DNA of 64,000 nucleotides from an uncultured Sphingomonadaceae bacterium (GCA_947501695.1 CANMWO010000002.1:699327-763326); one strand, 5' to 3'; shown: positions 8,683 to 18,037, numbered from the stretch's first letter. Notes: generated by a model not told the origin, from the letters alone. Made by a program: numbers and translations.

Positions 8683-9663
8683 CTATTCCACTGGCTCGGG
8701 ACTTGCCGCAATAGCCTTCAAAGCCACCGCCTGCCCAACATCATCACAGCGTGCGGCGATATCCTGCTCTGCGGTAAAAATACATACGGTCCGGACATGG
8801 CCCGTGGGCGCAAAACGCATGATCTGGCGCAGCATCATGGACCGCCCATCTTCGTCTATGCCGTTACCTGCGATCACCACATCGCCATCTTCTTCCACAT
8901 CGGTTGAGTCAGCACGAAAATCTTTGAAGCCCAGACCCTGCAAAGCGGTCAATGCCAATTGCGTGCGCTGTTCCTCTGTCAACGTCCTGAGCGCCGGATT
9001 GGAGCCCAGGCTGGACGCTACAATGATGAGCGGTTGCGAGGCATCGGTCACCACGTCCTTGGGACCATCGGTCATCATCAAACCGCTACCCGCCAAGGTG
9101 CGCACGGCGCGGAAATCAGCGCGCTGCTCTACGGAAAAGGGCAGTCGCGATATTTCGTCTTCCAGCGATCCACGCGCCTGGAAACGCACCGATTGCAGCG
9201 CCGCTAGCACTTGTTGATCCGGATATGCTTCACTGGTCGAGGGTACCTGCACCGTGACCATCGCGGTGCTATCGGTGTTGCGCGCTATCATGACCCATTT
9301 GCGATAAGTAACGCCCCGCTGCGTCTGTTCACCGGCCGCGAGCAGCGCTTCGACATCACCCGCAAGCGTCAGCTTTTGCACTGGCCCTTCCATCTTCATC
9401 CGCGCGGCGAGTTTTTCGGGCGTAAATTGTGGAGCGATTTCGGCATAAGCTTCGGCCGGAAATTCAGCGATTAATATCGAAGCCCCCTCCTCGCTGTCGC
9501 GGAAACCGGAAAAGCTTTCGGCGACTGTCATGCCACCAGGAGGCTCCAGACCAACCGGGCCATCTGCTGGAAAAACTGGCGCACTCGCCAGCGCCGGAAA
9601 GGATAGGAACAGGCCGAGGAATAGATATAGCCCCGCCGCCATCGGTTTTGGATAAATACGCAT
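8683..9663 (-). CDS. Secreted protein, copy A of a local three-member family
   Basis: The 326-residue product has a signal peptide (MRIYPKPMAAGLYLFLGLFL...ALASA), then VFPADGPVGLEPPGGMTV. It shares blocks with the proteins at 10552 and 11519: L-x-GG/GD-EALL, YRKWVMIARN, ALQSVRF, a central VxMxD segment, EEDGDVVIAGNG, MLRQIMRFAPTGHVRTVCIF and DIAARCDDVGQ. Two cysteines in the C-terminal block are common to all three and may pair. I do not recognise a named domain. ATG 9663 was preferred over the longer frame because it places the signal peptide at the N-terminus. Confidence 0.8.
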   Translation of the reverse strand: MRIYPKPMAAGLYLFLGLFLSFPALASAPVFPADGPVGLEPPGGMTVAESFSGFRDSEEGASILIAEFPAEAYAEIAPQFTPEKLAARMKMEGPVQKLTLAGDVEALLAAGEQTQRGVTYRKWVMIARNTDSTAMVTVQVPSTSEAYPDQQVLAALQSVRFQARGSLEDEISRLPFSVEQRADFRAVRTLAGSGLMMTDGPKDVVTDASQPLIIVASSLGSNPALRTLTEEQRTQLALTALQGLGFKDFRADSTDVEEDGDVVIAGNGIDEDGRSMMLRQIMRFAPTGHVRTVCIFTAEQDIAARCDDVGQAVALKAIAASPEPVE

Positions 9664-9840
9664 CTGCTCTTCGTTTTCCTCTTTCCCCGGATAATCGAGC
9701 ACTATCATGGAGCTACCCGATGAGCGCAAGATTAATCCGATCGGAAAACTGCTATTTCCAGATGCTCACTGCAAACAACAAGCCAGCCTGCTTACCTGCC
9801 ATGTGGAAGCGCGATTTCACAGACTGACCCCAATTAACGC

Positions 9841-10374
9841 TTATTCCGCGGCCACTGTTTCAGCCTCCTCCTCGTCGCTCGCGCTCATACCCAGCCAAGC
9901 ACCGATGACAGGAACCAGCAGGAACCCGATAGTTTCAAGCGTCCAGAATAGTTTGATCCGGCCAGAGCCGACCTCGACATCTGTCCGCAAACCGCGACCG
10001 GCCGTATAGCTGGACCCGTCGGCTATTTCTGCAATGACACCAAAGGCATGGCCAGGACCGCTGGTGAGCAGAGTCATAGCGCTTTCATAATCGGTCTGAA
10101 CCCAGAACCAGCCGAACCATAGCATGGCAACGCAAACCAACCCGCCGGGGATCGCAACGATCAGGCGGGCGAGGCGCGATTGGCCGATCATCGTATAGGG
10201 TGCGAACACAAATATCGCGGCGATGAACAGGAAGATCAGATCAACAATCGCCAGCGGAAAAAAGGCAGCAGCCGCGCCATAGCCCAGCGCAACTGCGCCG
10301 CTGATGATGATGGCAAAAATCGCGCCTATAATCGAAATGGGCTTGCGGGGTTCGTCACTGGTTTGATCTGTCAT
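9841..10374 (-). CDS. Membrane protein of unknown function
   Basis: The 177-residue product has about four membrane helices: IIGAIFAIIISGAVALGYGA, FFPLAIVDLIFLFIAAIFVF, LIVAIPGGLVCVAMLWFGWF, and a last one near ETIGFLLVPVIGAWLGM. A roughly 45-residue polar loop lies before the last helix, and the tail is acidic. AAGGA nine bases upstream supports the start. It sits inside the cluster of three related secreted proteins on the same strand, between copies B and A, which hints at a shared role in the cell envelope. No family recognised. Confidence 0.75.
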   Translation of the reverse strand: MTDQTSDEPRKPISIIGAIFAIIISGAVALGYGAAAAFFPLAIVDLIFLFIAAIFVFAPYTMIGQSRLARLIVAIPGGLVCVAMLWFGWFWVQTDYESAMTLLTSGPGHAFGVIAEIADGSSYTAGRGLRTDVEVGSGRIKLFWTLETIGFLLVPVIGAWLGMSASDEEEAETVAAE

Positions 10375-10551
10375 ATTGCTCGGTCCTTGAGTGGGGTTGG
10401 GGGAATAATGGATAGTGCCACACGCTAGCAGAGGCGGAGAGGAACAGGTCCAGAGCCAGTCATAAACATGCCCCGGCTGGATTTTTTTAGCAGGCTCTTC
10501 TGTTTTTTGCTTCTCATCGGGGCCAAGGTAAAAAGCCGCTGCGGCTGGTGT

Positions 10552-11511
10552 TCATTCATTGCTCTTGATCATCACCGACTGTCCAATCTCATTGCATCGC
10601 TCGACAATATCCAGTTCCGGCCTGAAAACGCACAATGTCTGGACATAGCCTTTACGGCCAAAGCGCGTGATTTGCTCCAGGGTCATTTTCGTTCCCTCAG
10701 AGTCCGAACCGCTAGCTGAGATGACAACGTCACCATCTTGTTCGGATTCCGTGCTAGCGATCATGATATCGCCAAAATCAAGGTCGTGGACAGACTTCAA
10801 AGCCAATTGCACGCGCTGGCGCTCGTTCTTGATATTTGTAGGTGCATTTTTGTAACCAGTGAACTCGATGGTAATTGTCGGTTGCTCAGTTTGATCCTGC
10901 CCGGCTTCAGGCCAATTCACCATGATCACTTTATTGACGTCCTGAGTCTGCACAGCGAAAAAACCCGCTCGGGAACCGAGAATAAACGGACCCTCTTTTC
11001 TTTTTTTCCACAAGGAATGGCTTGGCCGATATCGGATAGATCGCAACGCTTTGATCATTTCGGTTTCAAAATAATTGCCACTTGCGGCAGGAGCCCACGC
11101 GAGTACCACCGCAGCCATCTTGGCGTTGCGAGAAATCATCGCCCAATAGCGATAGTCAGTATCACCTTCGGTCTTCACGAAGACTGCCAAAAGTGCCTCT
11201 TTACCTCCAGGCAGCTTCAACGGCCGCGCAGATTGCTCCAGCGTTGCTGCATCCTTCCAAGTTTCTGCCGTGAAATCAGACGCCCTGGGTGCATATATTG
11301 TAACATCAAATTCCTCGATGAGGATTACAGCATCTTCTTTGCTATCCTCAAAGCCATGAGGACCTTTTAAAATAGTCATTCCATCCGGCGGCTTGAGACC
11401 GACGCCACCGCCGCCAGGAAAAATCACATCGTTGGCGAGCGCAGGTAAGGGAAGGAATACACCCAGAGACAGGCAAAAACATGCCGCTATCAGATATTTA
11501 AGCGAAGGCAT
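10552..11511 (-). CDS. Secreted protein, copy B of a local three-member family
   Basis: The 319-residue product has a signal peptide (MPSLKYLIAACFCLSLGVF...ALAND), then VIFPGGGGVGLKPPDGMTI. It carries the family blocks LPGGKEALLAVF, YRYWAMISRNAK, ALRSIRYRPS, SEQDGDVVISASGSD, LEQITRFGRKGYVQTLCVF and DIVERCNEIGQSVMIK. ATG 11511 starts seven bases after the stop of copy C, and its AGGAGG lies within the last codons of copy C, so the two are surely co-transcribed. It is the most diverged copy in the centre of the protein. No known domain recognised. Confidence 0.8.
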   Translation of the reverse strand: MPSLKYLIAACFCLSLGVFLPLPALANDVIFPGGGGVGLKPPDGMTILKGPHGFEDSKEDAVILIEEFDVTIYAPRASDFTAETWKDAATLEQSARPLKLPGGKEALLAVFVKTEGDTDYRYWAMISRNAKMAAVVLAWAPAASGNYFETEMIKALRSIRYRPSHSLWKKRKEGPFILGSRAGFFAVQTQDVNKVIMVNWPEAGQDQTEQPTITIEFTGYKNAPTNIKNERQRVQLALKSVHDLDFGDIMIASTESEQDGDVVISASGSDSEGTKMTLEQITRFGRKGYVQTLCVFRPELDIVERCNEIGQSVMIKSNE

Positions 11512-11518
11512 CTGCTTT

Positions 11519-12574
11519 TCAGGGCCTCCTGGGATTGAGATAACAGGCCATCTGCTCCATGGGCGGTGCCACTCTTGCTGCGCCTTTGGGATGGGTGACT
11601 GTTTTGTAGCTTTTGAAACGTATCGACTGCCCAACTTGATCACAGCGCGCGCTTACATCCCGATCTGGTGCAAAGGAACAAATCGCCCAGATATGCCCAT
11701 GCGGCCCGAAATGCATGATTTGTCGCAGCATTATATCCCTGCTTGCATCATCTGTGCCGGTGGCCGTCATCACGATATCGCCATCCTCTTCGACGTCTGT
11801 GGTGATGATGCTTATGTTTTTGAATTCAAGGGAGTGAATTGCCTTTACAGCCAAAGGCATGCGCTGCTCCTTACCCTCAAGGGTGCCGCGACAATCGTTG
11901 ATGATGACGGTGGGTTGTACCCTGTCATCCATCTCGCTGCCATCCATTCCGACCGAGGACGGATCAGTCATGACCACATCATATGGTGGCCAAATCTTTA
12001 CCACTTTGAAATTCGCGCGGTTACCGATGACATAGCGACGCTGCGCCATGGATTTTTCCATGGGATTGGACCATCGAAACCGGAGTGATTGTAGCGCGGC
12101 TTGCATTTTTGCGTCGGTATATTTCATGCTGCCGGTTGGCGCGCGCGCAATCACTGTTGCGAACAGCTTTGGCCCAAGCGCTTTCATCACCCAGTAGCGA
12201 TATGCCGTGCCAGTTTCTGTATCCGTGTAAACTAACAGTTGCGCCTCAATGCCACCTGGCAGTTTTAGATGCTGCATAGGTCCTTCCACTTTTTGAGTTG
12301 CCGATGGAGTTCCCACCTTGGAGTCAGGCAAACCCCGATTATTCTTCTCACTGACAGATTTTTCGGCAATGCCAATCCAAGCATCTGCCTCACTATCGCG
12401 GAAGCCGGCAGGAAAAAGCCAAACCCACTGATCGGCGATCATCTCGCCCGGGGGCTTCAAACCGACTGCGCTATTCGCCGGAAAGACCACATCGCTGGTG
12501 AGCGCCTGAACCGGAAAAGGCAGGCTCAGGCAGAAAAACAGCCAGCACGCGATTACGCTTCTACCGGGGTACAT
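11519..12574 (-). CDS. Secreted protein, copy C of a local three-member family
   Basis: First gene of the cluster. The 351-residue product has a signal peptide (MYPGRSVIACWLFFCLSLPF...VQALT), then VVFPANSAVGLKPPGEM. Shared blocks are LPGGIEAQLLVY, YRYWVMKALG, ALQSLRFRW, VVMTDPSSVG, VEEDGDIVMTATGTDD, MLRQIMHFGPHGHIWAICSF and DVSARCDQVGQSIRFK. It has about 20 extra C-terminal residues compared with A and B. An alternative ATG at 12598 would add eight residues before the signal peptide; neither start has a strong ribosome binding site. The 280 bases upstream, up to the divergent peptidase gene, hold no gene. Confidence 0.78.
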   Translation of the reverse strand: MYPGRSVIACWLFFCLSLPFPVQALTSDVVFPANSAVGLKPPGEMIADQWVWLFPAGFRDSEADAWIGIAEKSVSEKNNRGLPDSKVGTPSATQKVEGPMQHLKLPGGIEAQLLVYTDTETGTAYRYWVMKALGPKLFATVIARAPTGSMKYTDAKMQAALQSLRFRWSNPMEKSMAQRRYVIGNRANFKVVKIWPPYDVVMTDPSSVGMDGSEMDDRVQPTVIINDCRGTLEGKEQRMPLAVKAIHSLEFKNISIITTDVEEDGDIVMTATGTDDASRDIMLRQIMHFGPHGHIWAICSFAPDRDVSARCDQVGQSIRFKSYKTVTHPKGAARVAPPMEQMACYLNPRRP

Positions 12575-12878
12575 ATATTCTACTATTGATAACGCCATCC
12601 TTCATCTGTCGCGAACCGGATGGCCGCGATTGTCATGCGCTATTGTGTCGGACAATCCAGCAAACAAGGCGGTTGGCCCGCGAGATTGAGACGACTGAAC
12701 GCTTTTTGCACTTGATCTGATGACGAAATACCCGGTCGGTTTCCGCAATTTTTGGTTCCGCTTGGCCGAAACTGTTAACTCGACAAACCTTTAATCATTG
12801 GTGGAACAGTATTATCACCATAGCCCTATAACCGTTTGATCAATATTATTTGGACGGTTTTGAACCAGGGGCAAATAA

Positions 12879-14801
12879 ATGATGCGCTTTACAGCAGCTA
12901 TTGCTGTTTTTATATCACTTTTATTCACGGGTATATTCTCACAGGCACGTGCGCAGACGCCGCTGGAGCATTTTGCGGCTCTGCCATTGATGAGCAGCCC
13001 CAAATTATCCCCGTCAGGCGACAAATATGCGGCGCTGATCTCCTTTCAGGGCAAGCAGATATTCGTCATTTCTCCCATCACCGCGGCGGGCGGGAAACAG
13101 GTTGTCCTGAATCTTGGTGACACAGATATGCGCGGATGGCGCTGGGTAAATGAAGATTGGTTGATCGCAAAAGTTGCCGATGTGAAGAAGATACATGGGA
13201 ATGACTGGTTGATTACCCGCACGGCCAAAATCAAAGCGGACGGTTCATCCACGGAAATATTGGTCAACCGCACGGCCGCGCAGAATGCCTCCGACATCCT
13301 GTGGGTGGCCAATGATGGCTCGCCGGAAATCCTGCTCGCCTATCAAACCTCCATTTACTCCAACTATCCCGGTTTCTGGCCGCAAGTAGATCGTATCAAT
13401 CTGGAAACAGGTAAAAAGAAGAGGATCGTCAAGTCCCGCCACAATGTAGATAGCTGGTATGCAGACCCGCTCGGCAATGTCCGCTTGGGCATTTCGCACA
13501 ACCATCAAAACCTGTCATCGAAGCTTTATTATCGGGAACGCAATGGTCAGCTTTTTAAGATGGTAGACCGAGCCAAACGCAAGAATGACGAAAGTTTGAC
13601 GATACCAAGCATATTCCTCGCTGATCCCGGAAAAGCTGTGGTTTTTGACGATAAAGACGGCACCGACGCACTTTATCTTTATGACCTGAAAAACCAGGCC
13701 TTGGGCGAAAAAGTCCACGAAATTAAAGGCTATGACATTGATACAGTCATTCGCAATCGAGATGGCAATGCCTTGATAGGCTATGGCTATACCGATACGC
13801 ATTACCGGATCGAATGGATTGATACACGGTTACGGGAGCTGCAGCAGGCCCTCGACAATTCTACACCCGGCAAAACCGCAACTATTACGTCTATGAACCG
13901 CGATCAAACGCGCTTCATAGTCTCGGTCGGCAGTCCATCACGGCCGGGCAGATATTATCTATTTGATACAGCCTGGGGCAAGATGCAAAAGCTGGGGACA
14001 GTGAACGAGCAGCTTAAGAATAGCAGCTATGGGCCCGTAAAATCTATCCGCTACACAGCTCGTGACGGGCTCTCTATAGAAGCCGTGCTGACTTTGCCCA
14101 AGGGACGGCCCGCCGAGAAACTACCGCTAATCTTGATGCCACATGGCGGTCCGTTTGCCCGCGATTCCGAAAGTTGGGATTGGCAGGCGCAGTTTCTTGC
14201 CGATCGCGGCTATGCCGTATTGCAGCCCAATTATCGCGGTTCATCGGGCTATGGTGTAGCCTTTGCCTTGAAAGGAGAAGGGCAATGGGGCCTCGCAATG
14301 CAAGATGATCTCGACGACGGGGTGAAATGGGCGATCGAGCAAGGCATTGCCGACCCCGACCGCGTCTGTATGGTCGGTGGCTCTTATGGTGGCTATGCAG
14401 CAATGCGCGCGGCCCACCGCAATCCCGAAATCTATAAATGTGCAATGTCATATGCCGGTGTGTCCGACCTTTCCGCAATGATCCGCTATGACCGTCGCTA
14501 TCTGGGTAGCAAATGGGGCCGGACCTGGGTCAAGGAACAGGCACCGGATCTGAAAGGGGTGTCACCGATCAACCATGTCAAAGACGTGAAGGTGCCGATG
14601 CTCATCATGCACGGCAAGCGCGACCGCCGGGTGAAGGTGAACCAGAGCCGGAATTTTGCCAAGGCCCTCAAAAAAGCCGGCAAGGACGTCCGTTATGTCG
14701 AACAACCAGAAGGTGATCATTACTTCTCTCTAGAAGCTGACAGGGTTCAATTTCTACAGGAAATGGAAGCGTTTCTCGCCAAGAATATTCCAGCGGGATG
14801 A
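12879..14801 (+). CDS. Secreted S9-family prolyl oligopeptidase-like peptidase
   Basis: A serine peptidase of the prolyl oligopeptidase/acylaminoacyl peptidase type, exported by a Sec signal peptide (FTAAIAVFISLLFTGIFSQA). An N-terminal beta-propeller covers about residues 40-380 and an alpha/beta hydrolase domain follows. The catalytic triad is Ser502 (GGSYGGYAAM), Asp582 (HGKRDRRVKV) and His614 (GDHYFS). The oxyanion region is MPHGGPFARDSESW. Length 640 fits the family. AGGGGC stands upstream of tandem ATGs, so the start may be one codon later. Likely degrades peptides in the periplasm or outside the cell. Confidence 0.95.
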   Translation: MMRFTAAIAVFISLLFTGIFSQARAQTPLEHFAALPLMSSPKLSPSGDKYAALISFQGKQIFVISPITAAGGKQVVLNLGDTDMRGWRWVNEDWLIAKVADVKKIHGNDWLITRTAKIKADGSSTEILVNRTAAQNASDILWVANDGSPEILLAYQTSIYSNYPGFWPQVDRINLETGKKKRIVKSRHNVDSWYADPLGNVRLGISHNHQNLSSKLYYRERNGQLFKMVDRAKRKNDESLTIPSIFLADPGKAVVFDDKDGTDALYLYDLKNQALGEKVHEIKGYDIDTVIRNRDGNALIGYGYTDTHYRIEWIDTRLRELQQALDNSTPGKTATITSMNRDQTRFIVSVGSPSRPGRYYLFDTAWGKMQKLGTVNEQLKNSSYGPVKSIRYTARDGLSIEAVLTLPKGRPAEKLPLILMPHGGPFARDSESWDWQAQFLADRGYAVLQPNYRGSSGYGVAFALKGEGQWGLAMQDDLDDGVKWAIEQGIADPDRVCMVGGSYGGYAAMRAAHRNPEIYKCAMSYAGVSDLSAMIRYDRRYLGSKWGRTWVKEQAPDLKGVSPINHVKDVKVPMLIMHGKRDRRVKVNQSRNFAKALKKAGKDVRYVEQPEGDHYFSLEADRVQFLQEMEAFLAKNIPAG

Positions 14802-14820
14802 GGCTTCGAGAAGGGTCGCC

Positions 14821-15384
14821 TTAGTGGGCGGCCCGATTCCCGTCGGCTTTCATATCCACTTTCTCCACCCATTCAGGGAAGAAGCTGGGCTCGCGGGTGG
14901 ACCAGCCAGGAGCAGTGGCGGCGGCTTCGCTGATCGATTGCAGCAGGCCTTTGCGGGTCTTGGGATGGAGATGCGGCAGGGAAGCCGCGGCACAAAAACT
15001 GCCGGGCAGCCATGGCCGTGCATCGGGGCCGAGCAAGCGCTCGTAGAGAAAACGGTAAGCGGGGAAGCTACTGATGCGCCCCTGTCCCAGATCATAAGCC
15101 GATAGCGAGATCAAGGCAGGCATGAATTTTTCGATGCTATCCATCCCACAATCCTGTGGAATGGCTTTTCGGATATCAGCCAGCCGTCTGTAGAGTTTCA
15201 TCTGCACTTGAATGCCAGCTTCCTCAACCGCATCACGCGACCAGGTTTCGATCGCATCAGAACGGTCCAACCCGACGTCGAGCGAGCGGCGGATATAGCG
15301 TTGAGTCGCTGAACCAAAGCCCGCAAATTCCTTCATTTCCGACAGTGTCATTGCGCCTGGCACCGGTTGCATCGCTTTGGTCAT
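14821..15384 (-). CDS. Conserved hypothetical protein
   Basis: A 187-residue soluble protein with no signal peptide or membrane helix and no domain I recognise. It is rich in aromatic and Arg residues (ATQRYIRRSLDVGLDRSDAI, SFPAYRFLYERLLGPDARPW). ATG 15384 is chosen because TAGGAG sits six bases upstream; the open frame continues to 15438 without a better signal. It ends 19 bases past the convergent S9 peptidase gene and is divergent from the histidine kinase, with about 250 bases between starts. Confidence 0.75.
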   Translation of the reverse strand: MTKAMQPVPGAMTLSEMKEFAGFGSATQRYIRRSLDVGLDRSDAIETWSRDAVEEAGIQVQMKLYRRLADIRKAIPQDCGMDSIEKFMPALISLSAYDLGQGRISSFPAYRFLYERLLGPDARPWLPGSFCAAASLPHLHPKTRKGLLQSISEAAATAPGWSTREPSFFPEWVEKVDMKADGNRAAH

Positions 15385-15534
15385 GGTAACTCCTACTCTA
15401 AAACATTGCTGTTGTTCCCACGAGAGCCACTTGACCAAAACATGGTTAGTATTTCGTTAAATGGGATCTAAATCACCCAGCAAAATGGCTTATGATGCTA
15501 GAATCACGGCGTAATTAGCTGCCCGCGACCGAAA

Positions 15535-15566
15535 GTTTCGACCAACCGCAAGTATGTTTCGACCGG
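15535..15566 (+). promoter_or_regulatory. Candidate LytTR operator, direct repeat with 21-bp period
   Basis: Two copies of GTTTCGACC(A/G)(A/G), at 15535-15545 and 15556-15566, are exactly 21 bp apart. LytTR-domain regulators are known to bind two short direct repeats spaced by about two helical turns, usually just upstream of the -35 region. The repeats lie upstream of the LytS/LytTR operon itself. A TATATT at 15598-15603 could be the -10, and there is no good -35, as expected of an activated promoter. Autoregulation is inferred. Confidence 0.6.
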
Positions 15567-15637
15567 ACACGATTCCGATAGAGACAATTGATACCATTAT
15601 ATTCTAAGCTGCATGCGAATGAGAAATTAGGCGCTTA

Positions 15638-16765
15638 ATGAGAAAATTTGACATCGGAAATCACAAACCATCTGTGGGACAACAGGTCGCTATCCTGTCG
15701 ATCCTTGGATTTTGGCTTTTTTATGTGATCATAATTACCTTAAGGGCCGCTGTCGGAGATTGGCCAGCACAAGAAGAACTGGCCGTACGCCGAGTGGTTG
15801 TAACCATATTCGGTATCGGTCTAACCTATCTATTGTATCGCTTGTTGCGGTTATTCGAGGACAAGGCGCTCTCCACCCGCATTATGACGGCTTTTGCAGG
15901 CGCGATCCCTTGTGCCATCGCCATTGCAATATTCAACTTTTATGTCTTCAATGTCTATGATCCACAAAGCCTGTTTGATGAAGCGCATGTGGAGGAGATG
16001 CGCAAATATGCGGAAAAAGAGAACTTTGCACTAAAGGCGATTGTGGAAGACAGCATCTCCCGGTTTTTCTTCATGATCAGTTGGGCCTCGCTCTACTTGA
16101 CACTCAGCTATGCTGGAGAAGTCCGCACCGTCGAGCGCAAGGCGGCGCGTTTTGCACAGGCAGCACAGGATGCCGAGCTGCGCAGCTTGCGTTATCAGGT
16201 TAATCCACATTTCCTGTTCAACACGCTCAACAGCCTCAGCACTTTGGTCATGCGTAGCCAGCCGGAAGAAGCAGAGAAGATGATCCTCAATCTGTCGAAG
16301 TTCTATCGCAGCAGCCTTTCCGGCGACCCGCTCGAAGATGTTGCTCTGTCCGAAGAAGTGCATCTGCAAAAGCTCTATCTTGATATTGAAGCGGTACGCT
16401 TTCCCAAGCGTCTGAAAACCGAGACAGATGTCCCGACAGAATTGGATGATGTACTCGTACCCGGCCTGATCCTGCAACCGCTGGTGGAAAATGCGATCAA
16501 ACATGGCGTGGCCCACAGCAAGCGCCCTGTGACGATCCGCATCAGCGCGACGACCAAACGCGATTTCCTGATAATCACGGTCAGCGATGATGGCGAAGCG
16601 CAGCCGAAAAACAAATCCAACGATCAGAATAGCGGCATAGGTCTGGCAAATGTCCGCGACCGGCTAGAGACTAGATTTGGTTCTCAGGCCAAGTTAAAGA
16701 CATTCCATCCTGACGCTGGCGGATTTGTTGCGGAACTGACCATGCCCCTCTTAGCGGATATCTGA
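15638..16765 (+). CDS. LytS-type sensor histidine kinase
   Basis: A 375-residue inner-membrane kinase. Four hydrophobic segments lie in the first 160 residues (FWLFYVIIITL, VVVTIFGIGLTYLLYRLL, FAGAIPCAIAIAIFNFYVF, FFMISWASLYLTL). A His_kinase-type dimerisation domain follows, with the phospho-acceptor His191 in NPHFLFNTLNSLSTL, and then a small ATPase domain with LVENAIKHGV (N box), SDDGEA and GIGLANVRDRL. There is no recognisable periplasmic sensor domain, so the signal may be membrane-borne. The next gene begins two bases after its stop, forming a two-component operon. Confidence 0.95.
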   Translation: MRKFDIGNHKPSVGQQVAILSILGFWLFYVIIITLRAAVGDWPAQEELAVRRVVVTIFGIGLTYLLYRLLRLFEDKALSTRIMTAFAGAIPCAIAIAIFNFYVFNVYDPQSLFDEAHVEEMRKYAEKENFALKAIVEDSISRFFFMISWASLYLTLSYAGEVRTVERKAARFAQAAQDAELRSLRYQVNPHFLFNTLNSLSTLVMRSQPEEAEKMILNLSKFYRSSLSGDPLEDVALSEEVHLQKLYLDIEAVRFPKRLKTETDVPTELDDVLVPGLILQPLVENAIKHGVAHSKRPVTIRISATTKRDFLIITVSDDGEAQPKNKSNDQNSGIGLANVRDRLETRFGSQAKLKTFHPDAGGFVAELTMPLLADI

Positions 16766-16767
16766 TT

Positions 16768-17535
16768 ATGGCAGATGACATAGCCTCGCCTCCAACCCAG
16801 CTGAATACGCTGATCGTCGATGATGAACCACTGGCGATCGAGCGGCTGCAGCTTTTGTGCGCGCGGCAAGAACATATTAATCTGGTCGGTACGGCAAGTG
16901 ACGGAGAGGCCGCCATTCGCCTTGCCCATCAGTTGGAACCAGATCTCTTGCTGCTCGACATAGCGATGCCGGGCATGGATGGACTGGAAGTGGCCAAGAA
17001 ACTCTCAGAACTGGAAAAGCCGCCAGCCATTATCTTTGTCACCGCTTTTGACAAATTTGCTGTCGAAGCCTTTGGTGTCGCTGCCATCGACTATTTGCTC
17101 AAACCGGTTGAAGCGGAACGACTTTCTATAGCCATTGCCCGAGTGTTAGAGCGCACTACGGATCAGATCGCGGCCCCGACCGAGAATTCTCCTTGGGCAG
17201 AAGAGTTTTGGGTCCCTTACAAATCGGAACTGCGCCGCATTGCAGCCTCTGAAATCAACCGGATCGAAGCCGAGCGCGACTATATGCGGTTGCATGTGGG
17301 CAGCGAGCAGGGTGGATCCAGCTATTTGCTGCATCAGACGATTACCGGGCTAGAGGGACGGCTTAATCCGGATCACTTCATTCGCCTGCACCGATCCCAT
17401 CTGGTCCGCCGAGACTGGATTGGCGGCTTGCGTCATGATGGCGGCGGAATATGGATGGCTTGCCTGAAATGCGGCACGGAAATCCGTATCGGTCGTACCC
17501 ATTTGGCCGAAGCGAAGAAGCTCGCCGGAAGATAG
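16768..17535 (+). CDS. LytTR-domain response regulator
   Basis: A 255-residue partner of the upstream kinase. The receiver domain spans about residues 13-130, with acidic IVDDE, phospho-acceptor Asp64 (LLLLDIAMPGMDGL), FVTAFDKFAVEAF and DYLLKPV. A C-terminal LytTR DNA-binding domain follows from about 155 (IEAERDYMRLHV, LEGRLNPDHFIRLHRSHLV, and a terminal RIGRTH). LytTR proteins bind direct repeats, and such repeats occur upstream of this operon and of urcA. Function as activator of both is an inference. Confidence 0.95.
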   Translation: MADDIASPPTQLNTLIVDDEPLAIERLQLLCARQEHINLVGTASDGEAAIRLAHQLEPDLLLLDIAMPGMDGLEVAKKLSELEKPPAIIFVTAFDKFAVEAFGVAAIDYLLKPVEAERLSIAIARVLERTTDQIAAPTENSPWAEEFWVPYKSELRRIAASEINRIEAERDYMRLHVGSEQGGSSYLLHQTITGLEGRLNPDHFIRLHRSHLVRRDWIGGLRHDGGGIWMACLKCGTEIRIGRTHLAEAKKLAGR

Positions 17536-17595
17536 CTTCGTCCGCTAACACTCAAACGGCGATACTGCCCTTCACAACACGACAGACAAAATAAA

Positions 17596-17617
17596 CCCCG
17601 GTGTAAGGGCACCGGGG
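17596..17617 (-). terminator. Rho-independent terminator of urcA, possibly bidirectional
   Basis: CCCCGGTG and CACCGGGG form an 8-bp perfect stem with a six-base loop. Read on the minus strand the stem is followed by TTTATTTTG, which suits urcA, whose stop lies about 65 bases upstream. The plus-strand side lacks a T-run, so termination of the LytTR operon there would be weaker. Confidence 0.7.
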
Positions 17618-17680
17618 TCATTAGTTGGTTTGGCCAAATGTCAGGCCGCTTAATTGGGATTCGCGGCTCTTGGGTTTATA

Positions 17681-18037
17681 TTAACTGCCGCCGATAACGA
17701 CCGAGCTTGTACCAAGCGTTCCTGCTTCAGCTCTAGCGATAAGCGACACTTTGGCGCGCTTGGCGGAGAATTTTGCTTCTTCGACACAGCCTTTGTGATC
17801 GACCATATCTCTCAAGCTACGTGTATCATAACCACCACATACCTGGCGTACGGCGCCTTTGATTCGTCCGTCCAGAGTGGCTTGACCATCAGCGCTGGTT
17901 AGGTCCAGATCAGCATAGCTTACCTCAACAGTTCGTGTCGTCCGGTTCTGTGCGCTTGCGCTTGCCGAAAAACCGGTAGCGGTCACAGCGATTGCGGCGG
18001 CAGCAAAAAGACCTTTGCTCAAAATAGAATTTCTCAT
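17681..18037 (-). CDS. UrcA family protein
   Basis: The 118-residue exported protein has a Sec signal peptide (ILSKGLFAAAAIAVTATGFS, ending ASASAQ). The mature part carries the UrcA pattern: VEVSYADLDLTSADGQATLD, VRQVCGG and GCVEEAKFSAKRA, with two cysteines likely to form a disulfide. The function of this family, common in Sphingomonadales and Caulobacterales, is not known to me. ATG 18037 has GAGGAG seven bases upstream. The frame stays open to 18298, but that extension covers the structured leader. The gene stands beside a LytTR operon and has LytTR-like repeats in its upstream region. Confidence 0.9.
   Translation of the reverse strand: MRNSILSKGLFAAAAIAVTATGFSASASAQNRTTRTVEVSYADLDLTSADGQATLDGRIKGAVRQVCGGYDTRSLRDMVDHKGCVEEAKFSAKRAKVSLIARAEAGTLGTSSVVIGGS

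Noticed and set aside
9707-10009. 100-codon plus-strand frame with coding-like first 45 codons
   Set aside because: Its second half is antisense to the membrane protein gene at 9841; no family recognised. It could be a gene remnant, but evidence is too thin.
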